Positions 1 to 8,014 of a DNA stretch of 64,000 nucleotides are shown here, piece after piece; position 1 is the first letter of the stretch; each line of letters opens with the position of its first letter. Position numbers and translations under genes: made by a program. The stretch lies in the NCBI RefSeq assembly GCF_037026685.1, contig NZ_JBANET010000020.1, positions 1 through 64,000 of the forward strand. The letters run 5' to 3'. The notes under the pieces are model-generated. The model did not search any database. It was not told the DNA's origin and worked only from the letters and a program-made list of their open reading frames with translations. The stretch is from Orrella sp037026685. GTDB lineage: Bacteria > Pseudomonadota > Gammaproteobacteria > Burkholderiales > Burkholderiaceae_B.

Positions 1-463
1 GTGCGGCGCGGTTGCGCCGCGCCCGGCGCCAGAAATCGCCCGCCACCCCGCCCGGCCTCGGCGGACTGCGTAGTCTGGGTGTGTGTTGGCGCTGGGGCCG
101 GAGTCGTTCTTGCCTGCTTGCCCCATGCCGGTTGAAAAGAGAAAGATCTTGCGGGGCCGCTCAAGCGGGGCGCGCAGGCGCCCCTTCTTTCGCATTCGAC
201 CGCCAAATTTGGGAGGTAGGGCAGCGGGGCAGGCCCGAAGATCTCGGGATTGCAAAAGACTCGGCATGCGTCAGCCCGAGGGCGCCGTAATCGGCCTGAC
301 ACGCATCCCCCTGCGCCCCGCCCCTGAAATCTTCCGCCTGCCTCGTCGCCCCTACCCCTCAAAAGCGGCGGTCGAATGCGAAAGAAGGGGCGCCTGCGCG
401 CCCCGCTTGAGCGGCACTGCAAAGTTTTTCTCTTTGAGCGATCGCCGCGCAACCGCGCCGCAC
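1..463. repeat. Large imperfect inverted repeat, extending beyond the window edge
   Basis: No gene is supported from 1 to 581. The left arm at about 135-204 is the imperfect reverse complement of 367-435; the stretch holding CGAATGCGAAAGAAGG is exactly matched. A second outer pair, 1-21 against 443-463, matches at 20 of 21 positions. About 112 bases (22-133) interrupt the left arm only, and a 162-base interior (205-366) separates the inner arms. The open frames across it are low-complexity GC-rich artefacts without domain signals. The outer arm probably continues upstream of base 1. It may be a decayed mobile or MITE-like element or a genomic structural repeat; no transposase is visible. Confidence 0.6.
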
Positions 464-500
464 GGCGACGGCATCGCCCGACGCCCCGACCGGCCACGGT

Positions 501-574
501 GGCCGTCAGGCAGCGGTCTTTCCAAACAGGGGGGAGGGGCCGTCAGGCAGAGCGGTCTTTCCAAGCACGGGGAA
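501..574. repeat. Two tandem 37-bp direct repeats
   Basis: The motif GGCCGTCAGGCAG followed by GCGGTCTTTCCAA and a G-rich tail occurs at 501-537 and again at 538-574, with a few substitutions. It lies just downstream of the hipA stop codon. Confidence 0.6.
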
Positions 575-581
575 GGCAGCA

Positions 582-1892
582 TCAGCGGCCAGCCCGGCGG
601 CGCCACTTCTCCCCCATTGCGCCCTGCTCGGCATGGCGCCACAACCGCTCCTTGTGTTCGGCCGGCAAATCCAGTTCCGCCAGCAAGGCTGGCCAGCGGG
701 TCATGGCGGCCTCGACGGTGGCGTTGACCGTATCCTGCAGGCTGCGCTCGGGCACTTCCCACAGGTTGGACCAGATGCGCAGCACCAGGGGCCGCAGCTG
801 GCGGTGCGGCCGTTCGCCCGGCACCAGCGCCAGGCCGTGGCCGGTGGTGCCCAGGTAGACGCTGTAGGCCACGATATCGTAGGCCGGCGAGAGGGCGGCC
901 TGCTGCGGGGTTTCATACAGCAGCCCGAAGTTCTTCAGGTGCGCGTCGGGATTGCCCAGCAGCTCGTTGACGACGATGCGCCGCACCAGTTCGTGGATGT
1001 CCTGGCGGGGCCGCGCCGAGCGGGCCAGCAGCGCCGCGCCCAGCTCGGCGTAGCCCAGCGTGTATTTGCGCTCGGGCGGCGTGGCGGTGACCTGGGCGAA
1101 ATCCTCGGCGTGGCGCCGTCCGTTGGGCGTGCGGGCGTCGCGGTCGTAGCGGTGCACCAGCAGGAAGCGCCGCGCGTCGGCGCGCAGTTCGAAAGGCAGG
1201 CGGTCGGCGATGGCCGACAGGGGCAGCAGCTCGTGTTCGCAGGTGGTCACCCCTGCCTCGCGCGCCAGCAGGAGCGAGGCATGTTCGACCTCGGGCAGGG
1301 CGGGGTAGTCGCCGGTAGGCAGCTTGCCGATGAAATGCGCGCCGTGCGCCTTCGAGCGCATGACGTAGCGGCCTCCCGGCTCGCGCACCAGCGCGACCTT
1401 GGGCTGCACGCCGGAGATCGATTCGCCTTGCGGCGTGGGAAGCTGCCCCGCGCTGAACTCGAAGCTGTCGTGGCCCTGGCCCAGCAGCCGGCCCATCTGC
1501 GCGGGGCTCAACTCCTCGGCCACGGCCTGCACGTTGCCGGGCAGGTCCAGGCCGCAGTAGGCCAGCAGCCCCAGGCTGTCGTCGGGCGCCAGCCTGGCCA
1601 GCTCGGTCAAATGGCGCCGCAAGCGGCCTTCGGGCAGCAAGTTTTCGAAAAAGGGCGGCAGGGCGCCGCGTCCGTCGCCGCGGTTGGCGGCCAGGGTGGG
1701 ATCCAGCAGCTGGCGCGTGGTGGCCTGGGGCGTGCCGCCCTCGTAGGCTTGCGACAGGACCGGCCGCGCCGCTGGCGCAAGCAGCGCATAGGATTCGTCG
1801 AAGCGAAAATAGGTGCGGCCGTCGTCCAGGGCAAAGAGCGAGCCGACGTCGACCTCGCCCAGGCGGATGCGCAACGATCGCAGCAGCGGCAT
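582..1892 (-). CDS. hipA: HipA-type serine/threonine kinase toxin
   Basis: 436 residues, the usual HipA length. HipA kinases phosphorylate a translation-related target (glutamyl-tRNA synthetase in E. coli) and cause growth arrest; the partner HipB neutralises and represses. Visible kinase features are the Gly-rich loop region SISGVQPKVALV (about residues 157-168), the catalytic segment NPDAHLKNFGLL (about 315-326) with its Asp and Asn, and the metal-binding segment SPAYDIVAY. The N-terminal HipA_N-like part carries FENLLPEG. The gene starts 20 bases downstream of the hipB stop, so the two form an operon. The catalytic residues look intact. The target in this organism cannot be told from sequence. 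Confidence 0.93.
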   Translation of the reverse strand: MPLLRSLRIRLGEVDVGSLFALDDGRTYFRFDESYALLAPAARPVLSQAYEGGTPQATTRQLLDPTLAANRGDGRGALPPFFENLLPEGRLRRHLTELARLAPDDSLGLLAYCGLDLPGNVQAVAEELSPAQMGRLLGQGHDSFEFSAGQLPTPQGESISGVQPKVALVREPGGRYVMRSKAHGAHFIGKLPTGDYPALPEVEHASLLLAREAGVTTCEHELLPLSAIADRLPFELRADARRFLLVHRYDRDARTPNGRRHAEDFAQVTATPPERKYTLGYAELGAALLARSARPRQDIHELVRRIVVNELLGNPDAHLKNFGLLYETPQQAALSPAYDIVAYSVYLGTTGHGLALVPGERPHRQLRPLVLRIWSNLWEVPERSLQDTVNATVEAAMTRWPALLAELDLPAEHKERLWRHAEQGAMGEKWRRRAGR

Positions 1893-1912
1893 GACAGGGT
1901 CCTTGGCGGCGG

Positions 1913-2233
1913 TCAGGGGGCGTCCTTGCGGCGGCCGCGCAAGGCCAGGCCGGCCTCGCGGGTGCGGGCCAGCAGTGCGGACAGTTCGGTGGGGCGCTGG
2001 CGGGCGTCGCCCGATTGCAGGTCGGCCACCGCGCGCGGCGCGACGGTCAGGCTCAGGTCCAGGGCGTCGCAGACGGCCAGTACCGTGGACAGCCGGGCAT
2101 TGCCCAGGCCGTTTTCCAGTTCGCGCAGCGTGACGCGGCTCAGGCCGGTACGCTCGCTCAATTGCGTGGCGCTCAAACCCTGTGCCAGGCGGGCCTGCCG
2201 CAAGGATGCGCCGATTTGGGCCAAGGTAGACAT
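1913..2233 (-). CDS. hipB: HipB-like XRE-family antitoxin/repressor
   Basis: A helix-turn-helix protein whose HTH reads LSATQLSERTGLSRVTLRELENG (given here as a short run within LSERTGLSRVTLRELENG), followed by a second helical part ending in basic residues. It is expected to bind HipA and repress the operon. I prefer the ATG at 2233 (106 aa). The promoter read at 2267-2295 would place the transcript start near 2260, leaving an upstream ATG at 2251 (112 aa) almost leaderless and with no ribosome-binding site. The 2233 start has a weak GGATCC upstream. First gene of the hipBA operon. Confidence 0.88.
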   Translation of the reverse strand: MSTLAQIGASLRQARLAQGLSATQLSERTGLSRVTLRELENGLGNARLSTVLAVCDALDLSLTVAPRAVADLQSGDARQRPTELSALLARTREAGLALRGRRKDAP

Positions 2234-2257
2234 GGTAGATATAGGATCCATTTTTAA

Positions 2258-2307
2258 GATATGGATAGCATAGTTTCTATTATGATGGATATCAAACTAT
2301 CCATATC
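2258..2307 (-). promoter_or_regulatory. hipBA promoter with HipB-type operators
   Basis: On the minus strand a -35 TTGATA (plus coordinates 2290-2295) lies 17 bp from a -10 TATGCT (2267-2272). An 11-bp perfect inverted repeat, GATATGGATAG (2258-2268) and CTATCCATATC (2297-2307), brackets the promoter. A further inner pair, ATGGATA / TATCCAT (2285-2291 / 2298-2304), overlaps the -35. The TATCC/GGATA half-sites are those known for E. coli HipB, although their orientation and spacing differ. This fits autorepression. Confidence 0.8.
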
Positions 2308-2352
2308 ATGAAAATGGCAATTATAATTTACGCTCTGACGGCAGGCGCACAA

Positions 2353-2365
2353 CTTATCAGATAAG
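2353..2365. promoter_or_regulatory. Candidate GntR operator CTTATCAGATAAG
   Basis: A perfect 6-bp-arm palindrome, CTTATC-A-GATAAG, ends 27 bases before the ATG of the downstream GntR gene. A TATAAT at 2322-2327 could be the -10 box, but I see no good -35. It is proposed as the autoregulatory site by position only. Confidence 0.4.
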
Positions 2366-2392
2366 CAGAACAGTTTGCGTTACACTGGCGCG

Positions 2393-3175
2393 ATGCGCAC
2401 TCCCGTCCAGACTTTGACCGACCGTGTGGCCGGCACCTTGGCAGCCCGTATCGCCGCGGGCGAATATCCCCTGGCATCCAAGCTGCCGGCCGGACGGCTG
2501 CTGGCGGCCGAATTCGGCGTCAGTGCGGCGGTCATACGCGAGGCCACCGAACGCCTGCGCGCGCAGGGGCTGATAGAAAGCCGGCAGGGGGCCGGCTGCG
2601 TGGTGCGTTCGCGCACCGCGGCCAGCGGCTTCAGGGTGCCCGAGGCCCAGGGGCTGGGCCGCGCGGAATTGGCCGCGCTTTACGAACTGCGCATAGACCT
2701 GGAGAGCGCCACAGCGGCCTGGGCGGCCCTGCGGCGCACCACCGCCCAGGCCGACGGCCTGGCGCGCATCCTGGAGCAGCTCGAGCAGCACCTGCATCAC
2801 CCCGACGAGGGCGCGCGCCACGACCTGGCCTTTCACGCGGCGATCGCCGCCGCCACCCATAACCCCTATTACCAAGGCCTGATCGGCTATCTCACCGTGC
2901 AGCTGAGCCAGGCCGTGGCCGCGGCCCGCCGCAATACCGCCAGCCAGGCCGGCCCGCAGGCGGCCGCGGCCGTGCATCGCGAGCATGTGGCCATCTACGA
3001 GGCCATCCGGGCCGGCGAGCCCGAACAGGCCCGCGCAGCAGCCAGCCGGCATCTGCGCGCGGCCCGCGCCCGGCTCGGGCTCGAAGGCCCGGCGCCCGGC
3101 GCGCAACCGCACCCATCCGGGCTTGCCGGCGCCTGGCTGGTCCTTTCTTCCAACGAGCGTACCCATGAGCAATAG
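2393..3175 (+). CDS. FadR-subfamily GntR transcriptional regulator
   Basis: 260 residues from ATG 2393; an in-frame TTG at 2375 is less likely. The N-terminal winged helix (about residues 5-70) includes FGVSAAVIREATERLRAQGL. The C-terminal FCD ligand-binding domain shows the metal/ligand residues in HDLAFHAAI, HREHVAIYEAI and SRHLRAAR. Such proteins usually respond to small carboxylates. The stop codon overlaps the start of the following dehydrogenase by 11 bases, so it very probably controls its own operon with that gene, with a D-2-hydroxy acid or its keto acid as plausible effector. Confidence 0.85.
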   Translation: MRTPVQTLTDRVAGTLAARIAAGEYPLASKLPAGRLLAAEFGVSAAVIREATERLRAQGLIESRQGAGCVVRSRTAASGFRVPEAQGLGRAELAALYELRIDLESATAAWAALRRTTAQADGLARILEQLEQHLHHPDEGARHDLAFHAAIAAATHNPYYQGLIGYLTVQLSQAVAAARRNTASQAGPQAAAAVHREHVAIYEAIRAGEPEQARAAASRHLRAARARLGLEGPAPGAQPHPSGLAGAWLVLSSNERTHEQ

Positions 3176-4577
3176 CGATTTCCTTGCGCGCCTGGCCGAA
3201 CGGCTGGGCGCCGATTGCGTGTTGAGCGACGAAGCCTCCAAGCAGCCCTACCTGGCCGATTGGCGTGGCCTCTACAAGGGCCAGGCCCTGGCCGTGCTGC
3301 GTCCGCGCACCGTCGAGCAGGTTTCCAAGGCCCTGGCGCTGTGCAGCGAGCACCGGGTGCCGGTCGTGCCGCGCGGGGGCAATACGGGCCTATGCGGCGG
3401 CGCCGCGCCCGACAGCGGCGCGGGCAATGTGGTGATCAGCCTGGAGCGCATGAACGCGGTGCGCAGCATCGATACCACGGCCAACACGCTGGTGGCCGAG
3501 GCCGGCTGCATCCTGGGCAACCTGCGCCGCGCCGCGCAGCAGGCCGGGCGTCTGCTGCCGCTGAGCCTGGCGGCCGAGGATTCCTGCCAGATCGGCGGCA
3601 ACCTGGCCACCAACGCCGGCGGAGTCAACGTGGTGCGCTACGGCATGACGCGTGAACTGGTGCTGGGCATCGAGGCGGTGCTGCCCGGCGGCGAGATCTT
3701 CAACGGCCTGCGCACCCTGCGCAAGGACAACACGGGCTACGACCTCAAGCAACTGCTGATCGGCTCGGAGGGCACGCTGGGCATCATCACCGCCGCCGCG
3801 CTGCGTCTGTATCCGCGCGCCGACGTGCGGGCGGTGGTGCTGGCGGCGGTCGATTCGCCCGCCCAGGCGCTGGCGCTGTACGAGCTGCTGTTTGCGCAAT
3901 GCGGGCCGCGGTTGCAGGCCTACGAGTTCTTCACCGGCGACTGCGTCGATCTCGTGCTGGCGCATGCCGAGGGCGTACAGGAGCCCTTCGCGCAGCGCCA
4001 TCCGGGCTACGTGCTGGTGGAGCTGGCCGATACGGCCGACGAAGCGGCGCTCTCGGCCCTGCTCGAGGACGTCATCGGCCAGGCGCTGGAGCGCGAGCTG
4101 TGCCAGGACGCGGCCGTGTCGGCCTCGCTGGCGCAGTTGCAGGCCCTGTGGAAGCTGCGCGAGGAAATCTCCGAAGCCCAGCGCGCCGACGGACCGCACA
4201 TCAAGCACGACGTCTCGCTGCCCATCGAGCATATCCCCGCCTTCATGGTCTCGGCCGAGCGCCGCATCCGGGCGCTGCACGCCGACATCCGGCCCTATGT
4301 GTTCGGGCATTTCGGCGACGGCAACCTGCACTACAACCTGTCGCGTCCGGCCGGCGCGCCCAGCGATTGGGCAGCCCGGCACGGCGAGGCCCTGACGGCC
4401 GAGGTGCTGGACGAGGTGGCGCGCTATGGCGGCAGCATCAGCGCCGAACATGGCATCGGCCAGCTCAAGCGCGAATACTTCCTCAAGCACAAGGACCCGC
4501 TCGAACTGAAGCTGATGCGCCAGATCAAGGCCTTGCTCGACCCGGCCGGCATCATGAACCCCGGCAAGCTGCTGTAG
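3165..4577 (+). CDS. FAD-dependent D-2-hydroxyacid dehydrogenase (D-2-hydroxyglutarate/D-lactate type)
   Basis: 470 residues. A PCMH-type FAD domain (about residues 35-215) contains VPRGGNTGLCGGAAPD and GSEGTLGIIT. The C-terminal cap domain has the metal-binding segment FGHFGDGNLHYN and the family-typical EHGIGQLKREY close to the end. This architecture belongs to the DLD/D2HGDH/GlcD family, which oxidises D-2-hydroxy acids and passes electrons to an acceptor such as a quinone or ETF. The exact substrate cannot be fixed. ATG 3165 is chosen because upstream in-frame codons lie wholly inside the GntR gene and lack family similarity. Confidence 0.88.
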   Translation: MSNSDFLARLAERLGADCVLSDEASKQPYLADWRGLYKGQALAVLRPRTVEQVSKALALCSEHRVPVVPRGGNTGLCGGAAPDSGAGNVVISLERMNAVRSIDTTANTLVAEAGCILGNLRRAAQQAGRLLPLSLAAEDSCQIGGNLATNAGGVNVVRYGMTRELVLGIEAVLPGGEIFNGLRTLRKDNTGYDLKQLLIGSEGTLGIITAAALRLYPRADVRAVVLAAVDSPAQALALYELLFAQCGPRLQAYEFFTGDCVDLVLAHAEGVQEPFAQRHPGYVLVELADTADEAALSALLEDVIGQALERELCQDAAVSASLAQLQALWKLREEISEAQRADGPHIKHDVSLPIEHIPAFMVSAERRIRALHADIRPYVFGHFGDGNLHYNLSRPAGAPSDWAARHGEALTAEVLDEVARYGGSISAEHGIGQLKREYFLKHKDPLELKLMRQIKALLDPAGIMNPGKLL

Positions 4578-4883
4578 CCGGACCGGGGCCGGCAGCGCAT
4601 AGCGGTCAAGCGCGATGCCGCATGGCGGCGGGTTTGTAATAGTTGAATCAAAAAGAAACCATAAGCCTCTATTTGTTTATTTCTGGCTGATTTTTATACA
4701 AAAGTTACTAAAGGAAACAATCGGCGCCTTCCCCGCCGGAACTTCGGCGGCGCCCAGCCTGACTCAGGCCTGGTGGCGTGCGCCTTGTCGCACGCCCGGG
4801 TTAATTGTGCGTGAACGCGAACCTGGCAGCTTGTTGGCTGGCTTTGCGGCAATGTTGGCAGGTTCATCTTCGACGGACCTGCC
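4578..4883. other. 306-bp intergenic region with AT-rich promoter-like segment and hairpin
   Basis: No gene seen. The first part (about 4635-4720) is strikingly AT-rich for this genome and contains TTGTTT (4673-4678), 16 bp from TATACA (4695-4700), a plausible promoter for the downstream operon. Next comes a perfect 8-bp stem, GGCGTGCG / CGCACGCC (4775-4782 / 4789-4796). It has no T-run, so it is a leader structure rather than a clear terminator. Confidence 0.4.
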
Positions 4884-6071
4884 ATGCAAAAACAAGTCAA
4901 GCTTCTTGCGGCCGTCACGGCCTTTCTTGTTCTTTTCCTTGCCGCATCCGCGGCCGGGCCGGCACGCGCCCAGGCCGCGGCCGACGAGGTGCGCGGCCTT
5001 TACCTGCTTACCGACTATCCGGCGTTGACGGTCCAGGCCGGCACCACGGCGACCGTGTCCCTGCGCCTGCGCAACTACGGCCTGCCGCCCGCGCGCCTGG
5101 GCTTGCGGGTGGACGGCGTGCCGCAGGGCTGGAAGGCTGCGGTGCTGGGCGGCGGCCAGCCGGTGGCCGCCGCGATGCCGGCCACCGGAGAAAGCGTGCC
5201 GTTGCAGTTGCGCCTGGAGATCCCCGAGGATGCGGCGGCCCAGCGCCATACGCTGCGCGTGGTGGCCGAAGGGGATGGGCGCCAGGTGTCGCTGCCCATC
5301 GAGGTCGCGTTGGCCGAGGAACTGCCCGCCCGGCTGGCGCTCGAGGCCAGCCTGCCGGCGCTCAAGGGCGGGGCTTCCACGACCTTCGACTATTCGCTGA
5401 CCCTGCGCAACGATAGCGGGCGCGACCTGATGGTCAGCCTGGACGCGCAGGCGCCGCGGTATTTCCGCACCGAGTTCAACGAGGGCTACGGCAGCCAGCA
5501 GATCAGTTCCGTGCCCATCGAGGCCGGCCAGTCCAAGGACATCCGGCTGCGGCTGCACCCGCCCTCGAACGCCGAGCCGGGCGACTACGAGGTCAAGGTC
5601 GCGGCCGTGGCCGAAGGCCTGCAGGCGCAGGCCGACCTGGCGCTGCAGATCGTGGGCCAGCCCACGCTGCAGGTCAGCGGGCGCGACGGGCTGATGAGCG
5701 CGCGGGCCCAGGCCGACCGGGCCACCACCGTGCCGGTGCTGATCCGCAACACCGGGGCGGCGCCGGCCGAAGGGGTGCAGCTCTCCAGCACCGCGCCCTC
5801 GGGCTGGTCCGTGACCTTCGAGCCCGAGCGGATCGAGCGCATCGCCGCCGGCGAGCAGGCCGAGGTGCAGGCCAGCATCACGCCCTCGGCGCGGTCGCTG
5901 GCGGGCGACTACATGGCCAGCATCAGCGCCCGTTCGCAAGGGCACTCGGCCTCGGGCGATTTCCGCATCACGGTGGTCACCTCCAGTACCTGGGGCATCA
6001 TCGGCGTGGCCGTCATCGCCATCGCGGTGCTGATCCTGGTGGGGGCCGTTGCGAGGTTCGGACGGCGATGA
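4884..6071 (+). CDS. Exported NEW3-domain protein, membrane-anchored partner of an ABC exporter
   Basis: 395 residues. A signal peptide (about residues 1-30, ending PARAQA) is followed by three beta-rich repeats of the NPCBM-associated NEW3/alpha-galactosidase type. The recurring pattern is TVQAGTTATVSLRLRNYG, later TVPVLIRNTGAAPAEGVQLSS and GWSVTFEPERIERIAAGEQAEV. A single C-terminal transmembrane helix (about 368-390) precedes a short RFGRR tail, so most of the protein is expected to lie in the periplasm. It overlaps the ATPase gene by 4 bases (ATGA). It probably presents or receives the substrate of the ABC transporter; the substrate is unknown. Confidence 0.75.
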   Translation: MQKQVKLLAAVTAFLVLFLAASAAGPARAQAAADEVRGLYLLTDYPALTVQAGTTATVSLRLRNYGLPPARLGLRVDGVPQGWKAAVLGGGQPVAAAMPATGESVPLQLRLEIPEDAAAQRHTLRVVAEGDGRQVSLPIEVALAEELPARLALEASLPALKGGASTTFDYSLTLRNDSGRDLMVSLDAQAPRYFRTEFNEGYGSQQISSVPIEAGQSKDIRLRLHPPSNAEPGDYEVKVAAVAEGLQAQADLALQIVGQPTLQVSGRDGLMSARAQADRATTVPVLIRNTGAAPAEGVQLSSTAPSGWSVTFEPERIERIAAGEQAEVQASITPSARSLAGDYMASISARSQGHSASGDFRITVVTSSTWGIIGVAVIAIAVLILVGAVARFGRR

Positions 6072-7033
6072 ACGCACCTGTCATCCAAGCGCGCGGGCTG
6101 ACGAAGCGCTACGGGCAGGCGGCCGCGGTCGACGGCATCGATTTCACGATCGGCGCCGGCGAGATCTTCGGCCTGCTCGGGCCCAACGGCGCGGGCAAGA
6201 CCACGACCATCCTCATGCTGCTGGGCCTGACCGAGGTGTCGGCCGGCCAAGTGCGGCTGCTGGGCATGGACCCGCAGCGCCAGCCTCTGGCCGTCAAGCG
6301 GCAGGTCGGCTACATGCCCGATGCCGTGGGTTTCTACGACTCGCTCAGCGCCCGCGAGAACCTCAGCTATACGGCGCGGCTGCTGGGGCTGGACAGCGCC
6401 GAGCGCCGCCGGCGCATCGACGCGGCGCTGGCCCGCGTCCGGCTGCTGGACGTGGCGCAGCGGCCGGTGGCGACGTATTCGCGCGGCATGCGCCAGCGGC
6501 TGGGCCTGGCCGAGATCGTCGTCAAGCAGGCGCGCGTGGCCATCCTGGACGAGCCGACGTCGGGACTGGATCCGCAGTCCACCGAGGAATTCCTGGGATT
6601 GATCCAGGACCTCAAGCGCGACGGGGTCACGGTGCTGCTGTCGTCCCACCTGCTGGACCACATGCAGCGGATCTGCGACCGCGTGGCGCTGTTTCGCGGC
6701 GGGCGCATCGCCTTGATGGGCAGCGTGCCGGAGCTTGCGCGCCAGGTCCTGGGCGGCGGTTTCTCGCTGGACGTGCAGGCCTCGGGCGCCGACCTGGCCC
6801 CGCATTTGCGCGCCGTGCCGGGCGTGCGGGACGTGCAGGCCGTGGCGCCGGGGCGCTACCGGCTGCTGGCCGAGGACGACGTGCGTGCGGCCGCCGCCCG
6901 CGCCGTGGTGCAGGCCGGCGGCGAGCTATACGAGCTTGCGCTCGAGCGTCCCAGCCTGGATGCGATCTACAACCGTTATTTCGCGACGGCCGATGCAGGC
7001 CGGCACAAGGAGTCAGCCCATGAGCAAACGTGA
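6068..7033 (+). CDS. ABC transporter ATP-binding protein (ABC-2/NosF-like)
   Basis: 321 residues. It has Walker A GPNGAGKTT (about residues 38-46), the signature YSRGMRQRLGLAE, Walker B VAILDEPTSGLDP and the H-loop SSHLLDHM. The C-terminal extension is like that of ATPases serving ABC-2-type permeases such as NosF or CcmA-like exporters. It overlaps the NEW3 gene upstream and runs 14 bases past the start of the permease gene. No nosZ, nosD or copper genes are nearby, so a role in nitrous oxide reductase assembly is not supported. Confidence 0.9.
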   Translation: MNAPVIQARGLTKRYGQAAAVDGIDFTIGAGEIFGLLGPNGAGKTTTILMLLGLTEVSAGQVRLLGMDPQRQPLAVKRQVGYMPDAVGFYDSLSARENLSYTARLLGLDSAERRRRIDAALARVRLLDVAQRPVATYSRGMRQRLGLAEIVVKQARVAILDEPTSGLDPQSTEEFLGLIQDLKRDGVTVLLSSHLLDHMQRICDRVALFRGGRIALMGSVPELARQVLGGGFSLDVQASGADLAPHLRAVPGVRDVQAVAPGRYRLLAEDDVRAAAARAVVQAGGELYELALERPSLDAIYNRYFATADAGRHKESAHEQT

Positions 7034-7985
7034 AGGCTCGCCCTGGACCGGCGTGGGCGTCATCGCGCTGAAGGAGGCCGCCGACCACCTGTCGGGCGCG
7101 CGCATGCGCGTGCTGGCCTGGCTGATCGCGCTGACCGCGGCCGCGGCCCTGTACGGCGCGCTGCGGGACATCCGCGCCAACACGTCCGAGGATCCCTTCG
7201 TCTTCCTGAAGCTGTTCACCCTGGCGCAGGACCCCATGCCTTCGTTCGCGGCCATGCTGGGCTTCCTGGTCCCGCTGCTGGCCATCGGGCTGGGGTTCGA
7301 CGCGATCAACGGCGAATACAGCCGGCGCACGCTCAGCCGCATACTCTCGCAGCCGGTCTATCGCGATGCGCTGCTGCTGGGCAAGTTCGTGGCCGCGCTC
7401 GGCACCCTGGCGCTGTTCCTGCTTTGCCTGTGGCTGATCGTGATGGGCAGCGGCCTGCTGATGCTGGGCGTGGCGCCCGGCCTCGAAGAGCTGGCGCGGT
7501 CCCTGCTGTTCCTGGGCGTGGCCCTGGCCTACGCGGCCGTCTGGCTGGCGTTGGCCATGCTGCTGTCCACCCTGCTGCGCGCGCCGGCCACTTCGGCGCT
7601 GGTTGCGCTGGGGCTGTGGCTGTTCCTGACCCTGCTCTGGCCCCTGCTGGCCGGCGCCCTGGCCAACGCCATCGCGCCGCCGGATCTGATGGCGCAGGTG
7701 CTGGGCCGGCCGAGCCTGCAGACCCTGCAGTGGACGCAGGCGTTGCAACGCCTGTCGCCCAACCAGCTGTTCAACGAGGCCATGGTGGTGCTGCTCAGCC
7801 CCGGCACGCGTACCCTGGGGCCGGTGTTCCTGGACCAGCTGCAAGGCGCGCTGATGGGAGCGCCCCTGGCGCTGGGCCAGAGCCTGCGCATCATCTGGGC
7901 CCAGGGGGTGGGGTTGCTGGCCGCGGCCATCCTGCTGTTTACCGCCGCCTACGTGAGCTTCCAGCGCCAGGAGGTGCGGGCCTAG
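7020..7985 (+). CDS. ABC-2 type permease subunit (NosY-like)
   Basis: 321 residues from ATG 7020, preceded by AAGGAG. About six hydrophobic segments are visible, around residues 30-50, 75-95, 125-145, 155-180, 190-215 and 290-310. A large periplasmic loop is placed between the last two (LMAQVLGRPSLQTLQW and following). The segment GLGFDAINGEYSRRTLSRILSQPVYR is typical of the NosY/ABC2_membrane_2 family (core motif EYSRRTLSRILSQP). It is the membrane partner of the preceding ATPase. Confidence 0.85.
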   Translation: MSKREGSPWTGVGVIALKEAADHLSGARMRVLAWLIALTAAAALYGALRDIRANTSEDPFVFLKLFTLAQDPMPSFAAMLGFLVPLLAIGLGFDAINGEYSRRTLSRILSQPVYRDALLLGKFVAALGTLALFLLCLWLIVMGSGLLMLGVAPGLEELARSLLFLGVALAYAAVWLALAMLLSTLLRAPATSALVALGLWLFLTLLWPLLAGALANAIAPPDLMAQVLGRPSLQTLQWTQALQRLSPNQLFNEAMVVLLSPGTRTLGPVFLDQLQGALMGAPLALGQSLRIIWAQGVGLLAAAILLFTAAYVSFQRQEVRA

Positions 7986-8014
7986 CGCGGGCGGGCACCG
8001 CGGGGCCGAAGGCG

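Noticed and set aside
1..580. Open frames of 90-214 residues in the first 580 bases
   Set aside because: Arg/Pro/Ala-rich GC artefacts crossing the inverted repeat in overlapping frames; no recognisable domain or ribosome-binding site.
6068..7985. nosF/nosY assembly factors
   Set aside because: The ATPase and permease look alike, but nosZ, nosD, nosL or copper genes are not present and the partner is a NEW3 protein.
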